Shown one piece after another: positions 8,771-17,479 of a stretch of 64,000 bases of DNA. Made by a program: the position numbers and the translations under genes. Under the pieces are notes generated by a model, which had not been told where the DNA came from, made no database searches, and saw only the letters and a program-made list of their open reading frames with translations. The stretch is from Streptococcus varani (lineage in GTDB: Bacteria; Bacillota; Bacilli; Lactobacillales; Streptococcaceae): positions 372,001-436,000 of the forward strand of contig NZ_CTEN01000002.1 of the NCBI RefSeq assembly GCF_001375655.1, in the 5' to 3' direction. The first letter of the stretch is position 1. Each line of letters begins with the position of its first letter.

Positions 8771-9472
8771 TTATAGTTTTGAAGCTGCAGCTTGGTCAGC
8801 AATAACAATCACATCTGGATGGTTTTGAAGGATACTTGCTGGTAAATTTTCCGTTACAGGTCCATTAACCATCTGTGCCAGAGCATCCGCTTTCCCCTCG
8901 CCAAAGGCCAAGAGTAAAATGGTTTTAGACTTCATGATGGAGGCAATCCCCATAGAAATGGCTTGCTTAGGCACATCTTCGATACTGTCAAAGAAACGGC
9001 TATTGGCTTCAATCGTATCCTGAGCCAAATCCACAAGGTGAGTAGTGATATCAAAAGAAGTTCCTGGTTCATTAAAACCAATATGACCGTTGCGACCAAT
9101 GCCCAAAACTTGCACATCGATGGGATGGTTTTCAATGACTGCATCATAGCGTTTCACTTCTGCATCCAAATCCTCAGCTAAACCATTTGGTAAAAAGTTC
9201 TGATTGAATGGTTTGGCATTAAAGAGGTGCTCCCGCATAAAGTAGTCATAACTCTGGTCATTGTCTACTGGCAAGCCAACATATTCATCCAAGTTTATGC
9301 TGATCATATCTGAGAAATCCAAATCACTTTTAACGATTTCTTGGTAGAGAGTAATGGGTGTACTTCCAGTTGCTAGACCTAAGGTTTTAGCTCCAGCAGC
9401 AAGCTTTTCAAACAAGAGATCGAAGGCAACTTTTCCGCCCTCAAGGGAATCTTCTACTTTAATAATTTTCAT
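8771..9472 (-). CDS. nagB: Glucosamine-6-phosphate deaminase
   Basis: NagB converts glucosamine-6-phosphate to fructose-6-phosphate and ammonia in the cytoplasm. It has 233 residues, the short form usual in Firmicutes. LDEYVGL (61-67) carries the catalytic acid/base D62, and [14 protein letters not shown] (124-137) carries the ring-opening histidine H130 and E135. An AGGAGC ribosome site precedes the ATG. It is a single-gene unit with its own terminator and a promoter containing two operator-like palindromes, consistent with induction by amino-sugars through a GntR-type NagR. Confidence 0.95.
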   Translation of the reverse strand: MKIIKVEDSLEGGKVAFDLLFEKLAAGAKTLGLATGSTPITLYQEIVKSDLDFSDMISINLDEYVGLPVDNDQSYDYFMREHLFNAKPFNQNFLPNGLAEDLDAEVKRYDAVIENHPIDVQVLGIGRNGHIGFNEPGTSFDITTHLVDLAQDTIEANSRFFDSIEDVPKQAISMGIASIMKSKTILLLAFGEGKADALAQMVNGPVTENLPASILQNHPDVIVIADQAAASKL

Positions 9473-9490
9473 ACTTAGCTCCTTTATAAG

Positions 9491-9530
9491 TGGTTATAAC
9501 CATTATATGGTATATACCAATTTTTGTCAA
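9491..9530 (-). promoter_or_regulatory. nagB promoter with two NagR/dre-like operators
   Basis: On the minus strand TTGACA (9530-9525), 17 bases and TATAAT (9507-9502) form a consensus promoter. The perfect palindrome TGGTATATACCA (9508-9519) fills the spacer and a second, TGGTTATAACCA (9491-9502), covers the start region. Both resemble dre sites of GntR-family NagR/DasR. That a NagR binds here is inference. Confidence 0.75.
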
Positions 9531-9560
9531 CTTTTATCTCCAAAATTTTTAGATAAAGTA

Positions 9561-9569
9561 TGATATAAT
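9561..9569 (+). promoter_or_regulatory. Extended -10 promoter of the small membrane gene and queA
   Basis: TGATATAAT is followed by six bases and then ATG 9576. No good -35 is visible. The predicted transcription start is the ATG itself. Confidence 0.55.
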
Positions 9570-9575
9570 ATGGAC

Positions 9576-9749
9576 ATGCTAACTCACGTACTCATTTTAT
9601 TTTTTATCGGACTGTTCCTCTGCTTATTTGCCTTTTTTCTCCGCAGTCATCCTGGTCTCAAACTGACGCTAACGATCATCGGAGGCCTTCTTATGGCCAG
9701 TCCTTTTGCCCTACTGATTTACCTTTTTACTATTATTTTTTCTAACTAA
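9576..9749 (+). CDS. 57-residue hydrophobic membrane protein
   Basis: The translation begins [20 protein letters not shown] and has two hydrophobic helices (about 5-22 and 33-55) around a short SHPGLK loop. No family is recognised. An alternative ATG lies two codons upstream at 9570, but the promoter's -10 ends at 9569, so 9576 is preferred and no Shine-Dalgarno is available. The stop is eight bases before queA, so the two are co-transcribed and the small gene may pass ribosomes to queA. Confidence 0.6.
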   Translation: MLTHVLILFFIGLFLCLFAFFLRSHPGLKLTLTIIGGLLMASPFALLIYLFTIIFSN

Positions 9750-9757
9750 GGATAGCT

Positions 9758-10786
9758 ATGAATACCAACGATTTTGATTTTGAATTACCTGACGAGCTCA
9801 TTGCTCAGACTCCCTTAGAAGTGCGCGATTCTTCCCGTCTATTGATTCTAGACCGGAAAAATAAAAGCATGACCGATAGTCATTTTGATAGCATTTTGGA
9901 CCAACTTCAGCCTGGTGATGCTCTCGTCATGAACAACACGCGTGTCCTTCCTGCTCGCCTATACGGTGAGAAACCAGAAACCCATGGTCACGTGGAACTA
10001 CTTCTTTTGAAAAATACCCAAGCTGACCAGTGGGAAGTCCTTGCTAAACCTGCTAAACGCCTTCGAGTAGGGGCACAAATTTCTTTTGGAGATGGTCGCC
10101 TCATGGCTACTGTGCTTGAAGAATTGGAGCACGGTGGACGGATCGTCGAATTTAGCTATGATGGGATTTTTCTGGAGGTTTTAGAAAGTTTGGGCGAAAT
10201 GCCTCTACCCCCATATATCCATGAAAAATTGAAGGATCGCGATCGCTACCAAACTGTCTATGCCAAAGAAAATGGGTCAGCCGCAGCGCCAACCGCCGGT
10301 CTTCATTTTACCAAGGAACTTTTGGAACAAATTGAAGCCAAGGGTGTAAAGTTAGTTTACCTGACTCTTCATGTTGGTCTAGGAACGTTTAGACCGGTAT
10401 CTGTTGACAATCTTGATGAACATGAGATGCACTCCGAATACTATCAACTCAGTCAAGAAGGTGCCGATACCTTAAATCAGGTCAAGGAAAATGGTGGTCG
10501 TGTGGTGGCTGTCGGTACGACATCTATCCGAACCCTAGAAACAATCGGCAACAAATTTGATGGGAAACTTGTAGCAGATTCTGGCTGGACTTCTATCTTT
10601 ATCAAGCCAGGTTACCAGTTCAAAGTAGTGGATGCTTTTTCCACCAACTTTCATCTTCCAAAATCAACTCTAGTCATGCTGGTCTCCGCTTTCGCTGGAA
10701 AAGACTTTGTCTTGGAAGCCTACCGCCATGCCGTTCATGAAAAATACCGCTTCTTCAGCTTTGGCGATGCCATGTTTCTTTCTTAA
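9758..10786 (+). CDS. queA: S-adenosylmethionine:tRNA ribosyltransferase-isomerase
   Basis: QueA transfers the ribosyl part of SAM onto 7-aminomethyl-deazaguanine in tRNA, forming epoxyqueuosine. The protein is 342 residues, the normal length. It starts [20 protein letters not shown] and contains [12 protein letters not shown], the family signature. [19 protein letters not shown] lies near the C-terminus. GGATAG precedes the ATG. argR follows 11 bases later, so the two probably share a transcript. Confidence 0.95.
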   Translation: MNTNDFDFELPDELIAQTPLEVRDSSRLLILDRKNKSMTDSHFDSILDQLQPGDALVMNNTRVLPARLYGEKPETHGHVELLLLKNTQADQWEVLAKPAKRLRVGAQISFGDGRLMATVLEELEHGGRIVEFSYDGIFLEVLESLGEMPLPPYIHEKLKDRDRYQTVYAKENGSAAAPTAGLHFTKELLEQIEAKGVKLVYLTLHVGLGTFRPVSVDNLDEHEMHSEYYQLSQEGADTLNQVKENGGRVVAVGTTSIRTLETIGNKFDGKLVADSGWTSIFIKPGYQFKVVDAFSTNFHLPKSTLVMLVSAFAGKDFVLEAYRHAVHEKYRFFSFGDAMFLS

Positions 10787-10797
10787 TAGAGGTTTCT

Positions 10798-11271
10798 ATG
10801 AATAAAATCGACAGCCGACACCAACTCATTCGTTCTCTCATTATGGAGAATAAAATCCATACCCAGCAAGAACTGCAAGATATGCTGGAGCTCAATGGAG
10901 TTCAAGTTACCCAGTCTACTCTATCGCGAGATATTAAACTGCTCAATTTGGTTAAGATTAGCGAATCCGGCTCAGCATACTATGTTATCAACAGCATAGC
11001 TCCTTCTCGTTGGGAAAAGCGTCTGCGCTTCTACATGGAGGATGCACTGGTCATGCTTAAACCAGTCCAGCATCAGGTTGTTTTAAAAAGTTTACCGGGC
11101 TTAGCCCAATCCTTTGGTTCCATCTTAGATGCCATGGAAATTCCCAATGTCGTCGCAACGGTCTGTGGTGATGACGTGTGTCTCATTATCTGTGAAGATA
11201 GAGAGGCTGCCCTAGACTGTTTTGAAACACTCAAACAATACACACCCCCATTCTTTTTCAGTAAAAGATAA
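10798..11271 (+). CDS. argR: Arginine repressor ArgR
   Basis: ArgR is a hexameric, arginine-sensing regulator of arginine synthesis and catabolism. This copy has 157 residues with an N-terminal winged helix ([17 protein letters not shown] recognition region). The C-terminal oligomerisation domain contains [18 protein letters not shown], where the paired aspartates bind arginine. It is transcribed with queA, as in other S. suis-like genomes. A plausible target in this window is the arcA promoter. Confidence 0.92.
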   Translation: MNKIDSRHQLIRSLIMENKIHTQQELQDMLELNGVQVTQSTLSRDIKLLNLVKISESGSAYYVINSIAPSRWEKRLRFYMEDALVMLKPVQHQVVLKSLPGLAQSFGSILDAMEIPNVVATVCGDDVCLIICEDREAALDCFETLKQYTPPFFFSKR

Positions 11272-11306
11272 GGAGTCTGAGACAAAATTGTCTCAAACTC
11301 CTTTTT
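11270..11306 (+). terminator. Terminator shared by argR and the convergent histidine kinase
   Basis: AAGGAGT(C)TGAGACA pairs with TGTCTCA(A)ACTCCTT across a 4-base loop, followed by TTTTT on the plus strand. The minus-strand tail is weaker but could also terminate. Confidence 0.88.
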
Positions 11307-11325
11307 GATTATCACGGTTTCTATC

Positions 11326-12273
11326 TCAAACTTTTTGTTTACCGATAAAAACCTGAGTGCCAATTTCCACCTGACTCTCGATAGCAATGGATAAAGCCAG
11401 GCGATCTAAAACCTGTTTGGTCATATATAGACCCAGGCCAGTTGCTTTCTTATGTTCATGTCCATTAAAGCCCGTAAAACCTTCCTCAAAGAGTCTAGGA
11501 AGGTCCTCAGACAAAATGCCCATACCTGTATCCAAAATGGTGATACCTTTTTCATCCATTTTTACAGCAATTTGACCACCATCTTTCGAATACTTGATCG
11601 CATTGTCCAAGACTTGAGAGAGTGCAAAACTCAACCATTTCTTATCGGATTTGAGCTGCCAATCCCCCTCAATATTCACCGAAAGATTCTTGGCTAGAAA
11701 GGAAACCCGGTACTTCTTAATCAGATCCATGATAATTTCTCTGCTAGAACAGATTTCAAAACGAAAGTCATCTTTATTCCCAGAAAATTTGAGATAGTTG
11801 AGGAGAGTATCCAGGTATTTTTCCAATCTTAGTAACTGTTGGCGGACTTCTTGTTTGTCTAATTGATCTGTTTGAGCCATAAGAGATAAGGCTGATAGGG
11901 GAACTTTCATCTGATGAGACCACATTTTGATCAAATCTTGCAAGCCTTGATGTTGATGTTTAGCATCCAGCAATCTCTGAGACTGGCTGGATTTTATTGC
12001 AAGAATCAAATCCCGATAAGACTCTTCTGAGGGCAAGGTAAAGTCAGCCAACTCTTCGACAGAAAGAAATGTCTCTAAGGTTTTCATTTTTTTTCTAAAA
12101 CCCAAGAATAACCAGATGCTGATGCCGAATAAAAGAGTTAGGTTAAACGAAAAGCTCGTTAGGAAGAAAGTTATTGGTAAATGATAGAGGAAAAAAGTCA
12201 GGAGGTAGAGGCCAGTCATGCTAGCATAAAGCAGGTACCACTTGCTATATTCTTTTAAAAATTTTGCAATCAT
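11326..12273 (-). CDS. Intramembrane-sensing histidine kinase (BceS-like)
   Basis: This 315-residue sensor kinase has two N-terminal membrane helices (about 15-31 and 38-58) with almost no extracellular loop, the hallmark of Bce-type kinases that read their ABC transporter rather than ligand. The phospho-acceptor is H120 in MWSHQMKVPLSAL. The ATPase domain shows LSQVLDNAIKYS (N box), ILDTGMG (G1) and TGLGLYMTK (G2). Its start overlaps the response regulator stop by four bases. It probably partners the ABC transporter at 12979-15746. Confidence 0.88.
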   Translation of the reverse strand: MIAKFLKEYSKWYLLYASMTGLYLLTFFLYHLPITFFLTSFSFNLTLLFGISIWLFLGFRKKMKTLETFLSVEELADFTLPSEESYRDLILAIKSSQSQRLLDAKHQHQGLQDLIKMWSHQMKVPLSALSLMAQTDQLDKQEVRQQLLRLEKYLDTLLNYLKFSGNKDDFRFEICSSREIIMDLIKKYRVSFLAKNLSVNIEGDWQLKSDKKWLSFALSQVLDNAIKYSKDGGQIAVKMDEKGITILDTGMGILSEDLPRLFEEGFTGFNGHEHKKATGLGLYMTKQVLDRLALSIAIESQVEIGTQVFIGKQKV

Positions 12274-12935
12274 TTGAGTAAGTATCCCACTCCTCTCACT
12301 GTATGAATGCGGTCAAAACCGATTGGTAAGACCTTCTTACGGAGTCTCGTCATATTAACACTGAGGGTATTTTGGTCAATAAAACTCTCATTCTCCCAGA
12401 GTTTCTCCAGTAACTCATCCTTAGACACTACTTGGTTTAGATGAGAAAAGAGAATGGTCAGTATCTTATTTTCTGTCGGTGTCAGGGTAATTTCTTCTCG
12501 GCCATTTGACAGCAAACCGTCACGGGTAAGGCTAAAGATATCCAGCTGAAAATCATCCTGAGAAAATTGGTGACTTCGTCGTAAGAAGGCGGCAATTTTA
12601 GCATCCAAAATAGTCAATGAGAAGGGCTTGGAGATGAAATCATCCCCACCCATATTGAGAGCCATAACAGCATCCATTTCAGCATCGCTAGAAGAAATGA
12701 AGATAATAGGTATGGTCAAATATTTGCGTATTTCTGTCATCCAATAGAATCCATTAAAATAAGGCAAAGTAATATCCATGAGAATGAGGTCAGGTTTGGC
12801 GGCCAAGACCTCGCTTTTTACATCGCGAAAATTAGACACACCAGTAACATCGTAGTTCTGAGCTAGATGGCCTTTCAGCAAGTCGACAATGGTCTTATCA
12901 TCCTCAATGATGAAAATTTTTCCTTGTTTGTTCAT
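12270..12935 (-). CDS. OmpR-family response regulator (BceR-like)
   Basis: This 221-residue regulator has a receiver domain with acidic pocket E11/D12 and phospho-acceptor D54 (LILMDITLP). The C-terminal winged helix has LTPTENKILTILF and VNMTRLRKK. It is co-transcribed with the kinase behind it. The ATG lies six bases after an extended -10 (TGCTATAAT) and has no Shine-Dalgarno, so a leaderless mRNA is predicted. The likely targets are the direct repeats at 17375-17402. Confidence 0.88.
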   Translation of the reverse strand: MNKQGKIFIIEDDKTIVDLLKGHLAQNYDVTGVSNFRDVKSEVLAAKPDLILMDITLPYFNGFYWMTEIRKYLTIPIIFISSSDAEMDAVMALNMGGDDFISKPFSLTILDAKIAAFLRRSHQFSQDDFQLDIFSLTRDGLLSNGREEITLTPTENKILTILFSHLNQVVSKDELLEKLWENESFIDQNTLSVNMTRLRKKVLPIGFDRIHTVRGVGYLLK

Positions 12936-12941
12936 AGTTCC

Positions 12942-12950
12942 ATTATAGCA
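12942..12950 (-). promoter_or_regulatory. Extended -10 promoter of the two-component operon
   Basis: On the minus strand TGCTATAAT is followed by GGAACT and ATG. It begins inside the T-run of the bceB-like terminator. The pattern nearly repeats that of rsuA (TGATAAAAT-GGAACC-ATG). Confidence 0.6.
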
Positions 12951-12974
12951 AAAAGTGACGAAAATTCGCCACTT
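12949..12974 (-). terminator. Terminator of the ABC permease gene
   Basis: AAGTGaCGAA pairs with TTCGcCACTT, with a run of four to five T on the minus strand. It separates the transporter operon from the two-component genes. Confidence 0.75.
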
Positions 12975-12978
12975 CTAC

Positions 12979-14991
12979 TTACCTTTCAATCATTTTGTAA
13001 TAGCTTCTGCTGGTCAACTTGTAAATCAAGAAATAAATCAATAAGATACCAAGCACTGTTACTGCGCTCACCGAATAAATGAATTGATCTCCTTGAACTC
13101 CAAAGAAGAGGAGTAATTTTTTCAAAATCGGAAGAGCCATTAAAAAGTGTATGATTGCAATACCAAGTGGCAAGAAGAAAACTAAAATGATTTGAGAATT
13201 GATGGTTTTCTTCACCTGATTGAAGCTCATTCCCACTTCTTGTAAGATCCGATAGGAGCGTTTATCTTGGCTTCCTTCTGAAATTTGTTTGTAGTAAATA
13301 ATGAGAGCTGCTCCTAGTAAGAAAGCAATTCCTAGCAAGAAACCAGTAAAGAGGAAACCACCTGTCATCTGCAAACTTTCTTTACGGTAGTTGTCTTGAC
13401 TTTCATAGAGGGCAACTGTACCGTCTTCTTCATAATAGGGCAAGTAATTGTTGCGGTTTTCTGAGGTATCCTGGAGAACAAGCCGCTCTTCTTTTGATAA
13501 ATCGGCAAAAGCTATATAATTATAGTTGTAATCAAAGCGGGAAACTTGGTCATAAGGAACACGCATGCTTTCCATGGTAGCATCATCTGAAACGACAAGG
13601 ACACCTGCTGGGATAGCGCTATTCATTAGGAGCATGTTCTTGAGAGATTTGATCTGATAGACATTCTCATACGATTGACCGAACCAGGTCAGGGTTTTAA
13701 ATGGTTTAATACTTTTTGAAGCATCGTAACTAGCAAAGGCTACTTGACCTTTCTCTAACTGAGGCAGATCGTTACCAAGCTTACGAAAATCTTCTTGACT
13801 CATGACCTCCATAATACCTGCTTGATTAATAGAAGCCAAATCCCGATAACCGTTTGTTGCTCTTTCATCCACAATCAGATTATCTTCCTGGTTGTAAAGG
13901 ATTGTAAAACTAAGATTCATGTAAGTCGAAAATTGGTCGTGAGCCTCAACACCAGCATTTTTTAAAGGAGAATAAATTTGATTTTCCATGATGGATTCAG
14001 CTTCTTGACGATTGTTTATGGACTGAATCTCCACCTTATCGGTCTTTGGAAAAGACATCTTAACCAGATTTTCTGTGCTGGTATAAAGAGCAACTGTCGA
14101 AAAAATGGTGACAAAAGCCATGATGGCTAATAGTGTAATATTCGCCAAACCAGCAGCATTTTGCTTCATGCGAAAAATCATCTGTGAAACGGTAATAAAA
14201 TTTTCTGGCTTGTAAAAATGACCTTTGTTCTTACGTCGTGCCTTCAAATACCAGCTGATAAAACTAATAAAGAAGAGATAAGTTCCTAGGATAACCGCTA
14301 GAATAGCTTGGAAAAAGCGTGTAATCCCTACAAGTGCACTCACTTCGCCAGCTGTAAGGGATAGATAATAACCAAATGCAAGAGCAGAAACCCCGATAAG
14401 AGCAAGAAAAATATTCCCGCGCGGTTCTCTTTCACCTTGACTTTGATTGCCAAAAAGATTGAGAGCAGATGTCCGAGAAATTTTGATGACATTTACTACT
14501 TCTAAGAACAGGAAAATACCAGCAAAAACTGAGATCGAAATGACAAAAGCAACTGGAGATACGGAAAAATGTAGTTGATCATAGTTAATCAAATGTACAA
14601 AAATCAGATAAAAAAGCTTGGAGAAAATGGCACTGAGAATGGATCCCAGAACTACTGTTAGAAAATAGACTATGCCCAATTCAAGGGTAGATAGCCAAAT
14701 AATCTGTTTCTTGTTCATACCTAAAATATTATAGAGCCCAAATTCTTGATTGCGTTGCCGCAAGAGAAAATTAAAACTATATAGACAAAGAATAGCTGAC
14801 AAAATAACGAGAACGACAATAGCTAATTCAAGGGCAACAACTCCTGTCCCCATACTTTTGACTGTTGGACTGGCCAGAATCAGCAGGGTAATAGAGGTAA
14901 ATATGAAGGTTGTGATAGAGACTAGGAAAAATGGGGCAAAGTGCTGAAAGGACTGCTTGAGGTTATTAATGGCTAGTTTGAGGTAAAACAT
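12979..14991 (-). CDS. Bce-type ABC transporter permease (FtsX fold)
   Basis: This 670-residue permease has two FtsX units and about ten membrane helices. A large ~200-residue extracellular domain (about 290-520) lies between helices VII and VIII, diagnostic of BceB-like antimicrobial-peptide sensors and detoxifiers. The N-terminus reads MFYLKLAINNLKQSFQHFAPFF. Known relatives free lipid II-cycle intermediates from bacitracin, nisin or similar peptides and signal to the partner kinase. The substrate here is not known. It follows the ATPase by two bases. Confidence 0.88.
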   Translation of the reverse strand: MFYLKLAINNLKQSFQHFAPFFLVSITTFIFTSITLLILASPTVKSMGTGVVALELAIVVLVILSAILCLYSFNFLLRQRNQEFGLYNILGMNKKQIIWLSTLELGIVYFLTVVLGSILSAIFSKLFYLIFVHLINYDQLHFSVSPVAFVISISVFAGIFLFLEVVNVIKISRTSALNLFGNQSQGEREPRGNIFLALIGVSALAFGYYLSLTAGEVSALVGITRFFQAILAVILGTYLFFISFISWYLKARRKNKGHFYKPENFITVSQMIFRMKQNAAGLANITLLAIMAFVTIFSTVALYTSTENLVKMSFPKTDKVEIQSINNRQEAESIMENQIYSPLKNAGVEAHDQFSTYMNLSFTILYNQEDNLIVDERATNGYRDLASINQAGIMEVMSQEDFRKLGNDLPQLEKGQVAFASYDASKSIKPFKTLTWFGQSYENVYQIKSLKNMLLMNSAIPAGVLVVSDDATMESMRVPYDQVSRFDYNYNYIAFADLSKEERLVLQDTSENRNNYLPYYEEDGTVALYESQDNYRKESLQMTGGFLFTGFLLGIAFLLGAALIIYYKQISEGSQDKRSYRILQEVGMSFNQVKKTINSQIILVFFLPLGIAIIHFLMALPILKKLLLFFGVQGDQFIYSVSAVTVLGILLIYFLIYKLTSRSYYKMIER

Positions 14992-14993
14992 GC

Positions 14994-15746
14994 TTATTCA
15001 CCTCCTAACAAGGCAGACATACTGAGGGAAATTTCCTTGCTAAATTCGGAATTGGATTTATTGCCACGGTAGATCTGATGGAAAATCCGTCCATCCTTGA
15101 TGAAGAGGACTCGTTTGGCATGGCTAGCAGCATTGGCTGAATGGGTCACCATAAGGATAGTTTGACCGTCTAGATTGATATCCTCAAAGAGATTGAGAAG
15201 GTCTTCTGAATTACGATAGTCCAGGGCTGCGGTTGGTTCATCCGCCAAGAGGATTTGTGGATTGGTAATCAAACTACGAGCAATGGCCACACGTTGCTTT
15301 TGACCGCCTGACAATTCAAAGGGACGCTTGTTCAACAAGTTATCAATCCGCAGTTTTTCAGCCACACCTATCAGACGACTTTCCATTTCCTTATAGTTCT
15401 TGCGATCGAGTACCAATGGCAAGAAAATATTATCACGAACCGTCAAGGTATCCAGGAGGTTAAAGTCTTGAAAAACAAAGCCGAGGTTTCTTAAGCGAAA
15501 GCTAGCCAACTCACTCTCCTTGATTTTCGTAATATCCTTACCATCCAAAATGACTGAGCCATTACTGGGTTTATCCAAGGTAGCTAGGATATTGAGGAGA
15601 CTGGTTTTACCAGACCCAGACTCACCCATGATGGCAATGAATTCCCCCTTGTCAACCTTGAAATCGACATCCTGCAGGGCTTGTGTGACTTCTTTTGAAA
15701 AACGAGTGCGGTAAACTTTTTCTAAGTGTTTGATTTCTAATAACAT
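14994..15746 (-). CDS. Bce-type ABC transporter ATPase
   Basis: This 250-residue MacB/LolD-type ATPase has Walker A GESGSGKTS (41-49), an LSGGQKQRVAIAR signature and Walker B ILLADEPTAALD. It drives the permease encoded two bases downstream. TTAGGAGAAC lies before the ATG, and a weak TATAAT in the gap behind the esterase gene could give internal transcription. No terminator separates it from the esterase gene, so both probably belong to one operon. Confidence 0.9.
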   Translation of the reverse strand: MLLEIKHLEKVYRTRFSKEVTQALQDVDFKVDKGEFIAIMGESGSGKTSLLNILATLDKPSNGSVILDGKDITKIKESELASFRLRNLGFVFQDFNLLDTLTVRDNIFLPLVLDRKNYKEMESRLIGVAEKLRIDNLLNKRPFELSGGQKQRVAIARSLITNPQILLADEPTAALDYRNSEDLLNLFEDINLDGQTILMVTHSANAASHAKRVLFIKDGRIFHQIYRGNKSNSEFSKEISLSMSALLGGE

Positions 15747-15779
15747 GATGTTCTCCTAAATATATTATATCTTAAAGTT

Positions 15780-17054
15780 TTATTTTACAAAAGGTTGTAT
15801 GGGAGTAGCCTGGTAAACAAATATCATAGCATCATAATAGTCCTGTGGTCTTCCTTGAATGCGATGACTCGGAGGATAAAAGTGCATCAAGAAAGAATAA
15901 GTCTCTCCTAAACTTCCCATAGACACAGGTTTAGAAATAAGATTAAAAATTTCTCCACCTTCCTTAATCTTTTTAAAATCCAGATAGTACGAGCCACCAA
16001 ATCTCTTGGCTTGTGCAGCTAGTGGATCTGCCGAGTTGAAGGATTGATTGCTTCTGCCTGAATTAGAATTAATATTGACAGTCGTATAGAAATAGTCACT
16101 GCCAATAACATAGTATCCCTTTGAATATTGTTGGTGTAATCGACTTCCCATTGTAGTAAAGAATCTATCTTGATAAGCTATATGACCATTATGACCTGCA
16201 ATTAAAATCCGACCATTGCCCCTTTCCTCTTCGAAGGCCTTAATCCAACTTACATTTTCAGTCATATAAGCATCACGCGCATTATTGACAGCTATATAAT
16301 CATTCCCAGGATTCTGATAGTATTCAAGGGCATGGAACATATTGCTAATTACCTGAGAAACAAGTTGAGCCTCAGCTGTTTTTGGAGCAACGTTAATCCT
16401 AGACTGGATTTTCTTCAATGTCTCAAATGCTACTTTACTATCTTCAATAGAAAGACCTCTTGAGAGATTTTTAATTGGATTTAATACAACTTGAAGGTTT
16501 TCTTCGTTCAATAAGTTCTGGTTTTTGCAATAGTCCAAAACCAAATCAACTCCTTTTTCTGGATTTTGCATATCAAACCCATAGAAAGAAAGTTGTTCGG
16601 ATGGCATTTTACCTAAATTATACTCTCTCATCCAATCAATTAAATCTTGCATTTGCTTGGTTTGATAAATGTCAAAAGATAGATATTTCACCATATCCTT
16701 AGCATTCCCATCGCCACCATGTACATATTTATTAACAATGAGTCCTCCTGAAAAATCAGTTTCCAAGGCAAAAGAACGGACATTTTCTTTTTCAACTAGT
16801 TTTTTCAAAACGGTTAATTTCAACTCTTGAAATTCTACATTCCCATGACTGGCTTCTCCAAGTCCAATAATTTTTACATCGTTGGAAATATCTATTTCTG
16901 AAACACTCTGTGCTACATGATCCACTTCTAAGATTTCCTCTTGAGCTAGAGCTGGCGTCCCATAAACCCAAACTGCATCCGAAATAACAAGAATAGATAT
17001 AGCGCCAACAATCAGAACTAAGAACCATTTCACTATTTTCTTTAAAACTTTCAT
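15780..17054 (-). CDS. Membrane-anchored erythromycin-esterase-family protein
   Basis: This 424-residue EreA/EreB-like protein has the catalytic motif GLGEASHGNVEF (64-75; H70 and E74 correspond to the Ere active site). Further family blocks are SFALETDFSG and IAGHNGHIAYQDR. A single N-terminal hydrophobic segment (about 9-30) acts as a signal anchor, so the enzyme domain faces outside, unlike cytoplasmic Ere enzymes. Macrolide hydrolysis should not be assumed; most family members have unknown ester substrates. It lies between two tiny membrane peptides and the Bce transporter, with short gaps and no terminator, suggesting an envelope-stress role. Confidence 0.75.
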   Translation of the reverse strand: MKVLKKIVKWFLVLIVGAISILVISDAVWVYGTPALAQEEILEVDHVAQSVSEIDISNDVKIIGLGEASHGNVEFQELKLTVLKKLVEKENVRSFALETDFSGGLIVNKYVHGGDGNAKDMVKYLSFDIYQTKQMQDLIDWMREYNLGKMPSEQLSFYGFDMQNPEKGVDLVLDYCKNQNLLNEENLQVVLNPIKNLSRGLSIEDSKVAFETLKKIQSRINVAPKTAEAQLVSQVISNMFHALEYYQNPGNDYIAVNNARDAYMTENVSWIKAFEEERGNGRILIAGHNGHIAYQDRFFTTMGSRLHQQYSKGYYVIGSDYFYTTVNINSNSGRSNQSFNSADPLAAQAKRFGGSYYLDFKKIKEGGEIFNLISKPVSMGSLGETYSFLMHFYPPSHRIQGRPQDYYDAMIFVYQATPIQPFVK

Positions 17055-17067
17055 TGTTTTCCCCTAT

Positions 17068-17190
17068 CTAAATACGATTCATGTGTTTAATAGGTCTTCT
17101 GCCTGACCAATACCAGACTGAAAGACTAATCAGTCCAATGATTATTAGACTTAAGATGGTTAAGAAAGAATAGAAATCAAGATTTGACAT
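17068..17190 (-). CDS. 40-residue single-pass membrane peptide
   Basis: The sequence starts MSNLDFYSFLTILSLIIIGL and ends in a basic tail (SGRRPIKHMNRI). There is one membrane helix at about 7-30, giving an outside-to-inside positive gradient. AAGGAGG lies 10 bases before the ATG. It begins within the last codons of the upstream peptide gene (14-base overlap) and ends 13 bases before the esterase gene. No homologue is recognised. Confidence 0.6.
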   Translation of the reverse strand: MSNLDFYSFLTILSLIIIGLISLSVWYWSGRRPIKHMNRI

Positions 17191-17299
17191 GACCAAAACC
17201 TCCTTTTGAAAAGATCCTTGAAAGGAAATAAATGAAGAGACTAGTGATTGCAATGACAACTAAAACTATTATAGAAATGAAACTCCTGATTGTTCTCAT
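17177..17299 (-). CDS. 40-residue membrane peptide, first gene of the Bce-type operon
   Basis: It starts MRTIRSFISIIVLVVIAITS and has one hydrophobic helix (about 7-28) followed by a polar tail. GGGAGGA lies just before the ATG, a good ribosome site for so short a gene. Its 3' end overlaps the next peptide gene, whose Shine-Dalgarno lies inside it, so translation is coupled. Being promoter-proximal, it is the first product made when the operon is switched on. Function unknown. Confidence 0.6.
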   Translation of the reverse strand: MRTIRSFISIIVLVVIAITSLFIYFLSRIFSKGGFGHVKS

Positions 17300-17347
17300 A
17301 ACATCCTCCCTTTTTTACTACAAAATAACTTGTTTATTTACAGTCTT

Positions 17348-17411
17348 AGTATAGCGAAAAAAGAAGGCTTGAAACTTACAGAGAAATCCTGTCGCCTTAC
17401 AGTTTTGTAAG
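17348..17411 (-). promoter_or_regulatory. Promoter of the peptide-esterase-Bce operon with direct-repeat operator
   Basis: The -10 TATACT lies at 17353-17348 (minus strand). CTGTAAG occurs twice in direct orientation (17402-17396 and 17381-17375), 21 bases apart, covering the -35 region and the bases above it. A third, inverted half (GTAAG 17407-17411) lies next to the first. Direct repeats two helical turns apart at -35 are typical of OmpR-family activators, so the response regulator at 12270-12935 is the likely binder (inference). Confidence 0.6.
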
Positions 17412-17449
17412 AAAAAACCTGAGATTCTCCTATTGAAAATCTCAGGTTT
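17411..17449 (-). terminator. Terminator of the rbs operon
   Basis: AAACCTGAGATT pairs with AATCTCAGGTTT, followed on the minus strand by six T. It lies 30 bases past the rbsB stop. Confidence 0.9.
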
Positions 17450-17479
17450 CGTGCTCTCTTCCCGAATGGATTTTAAGAA

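Noticed and set aside
15780..17054. Macrolide-resistance gene
   Set aside because: It belongs to the erythromycin-esterase family, but family membership and a membrane anchor do not show macrolide hydrolysis, so resistance is not claimed.
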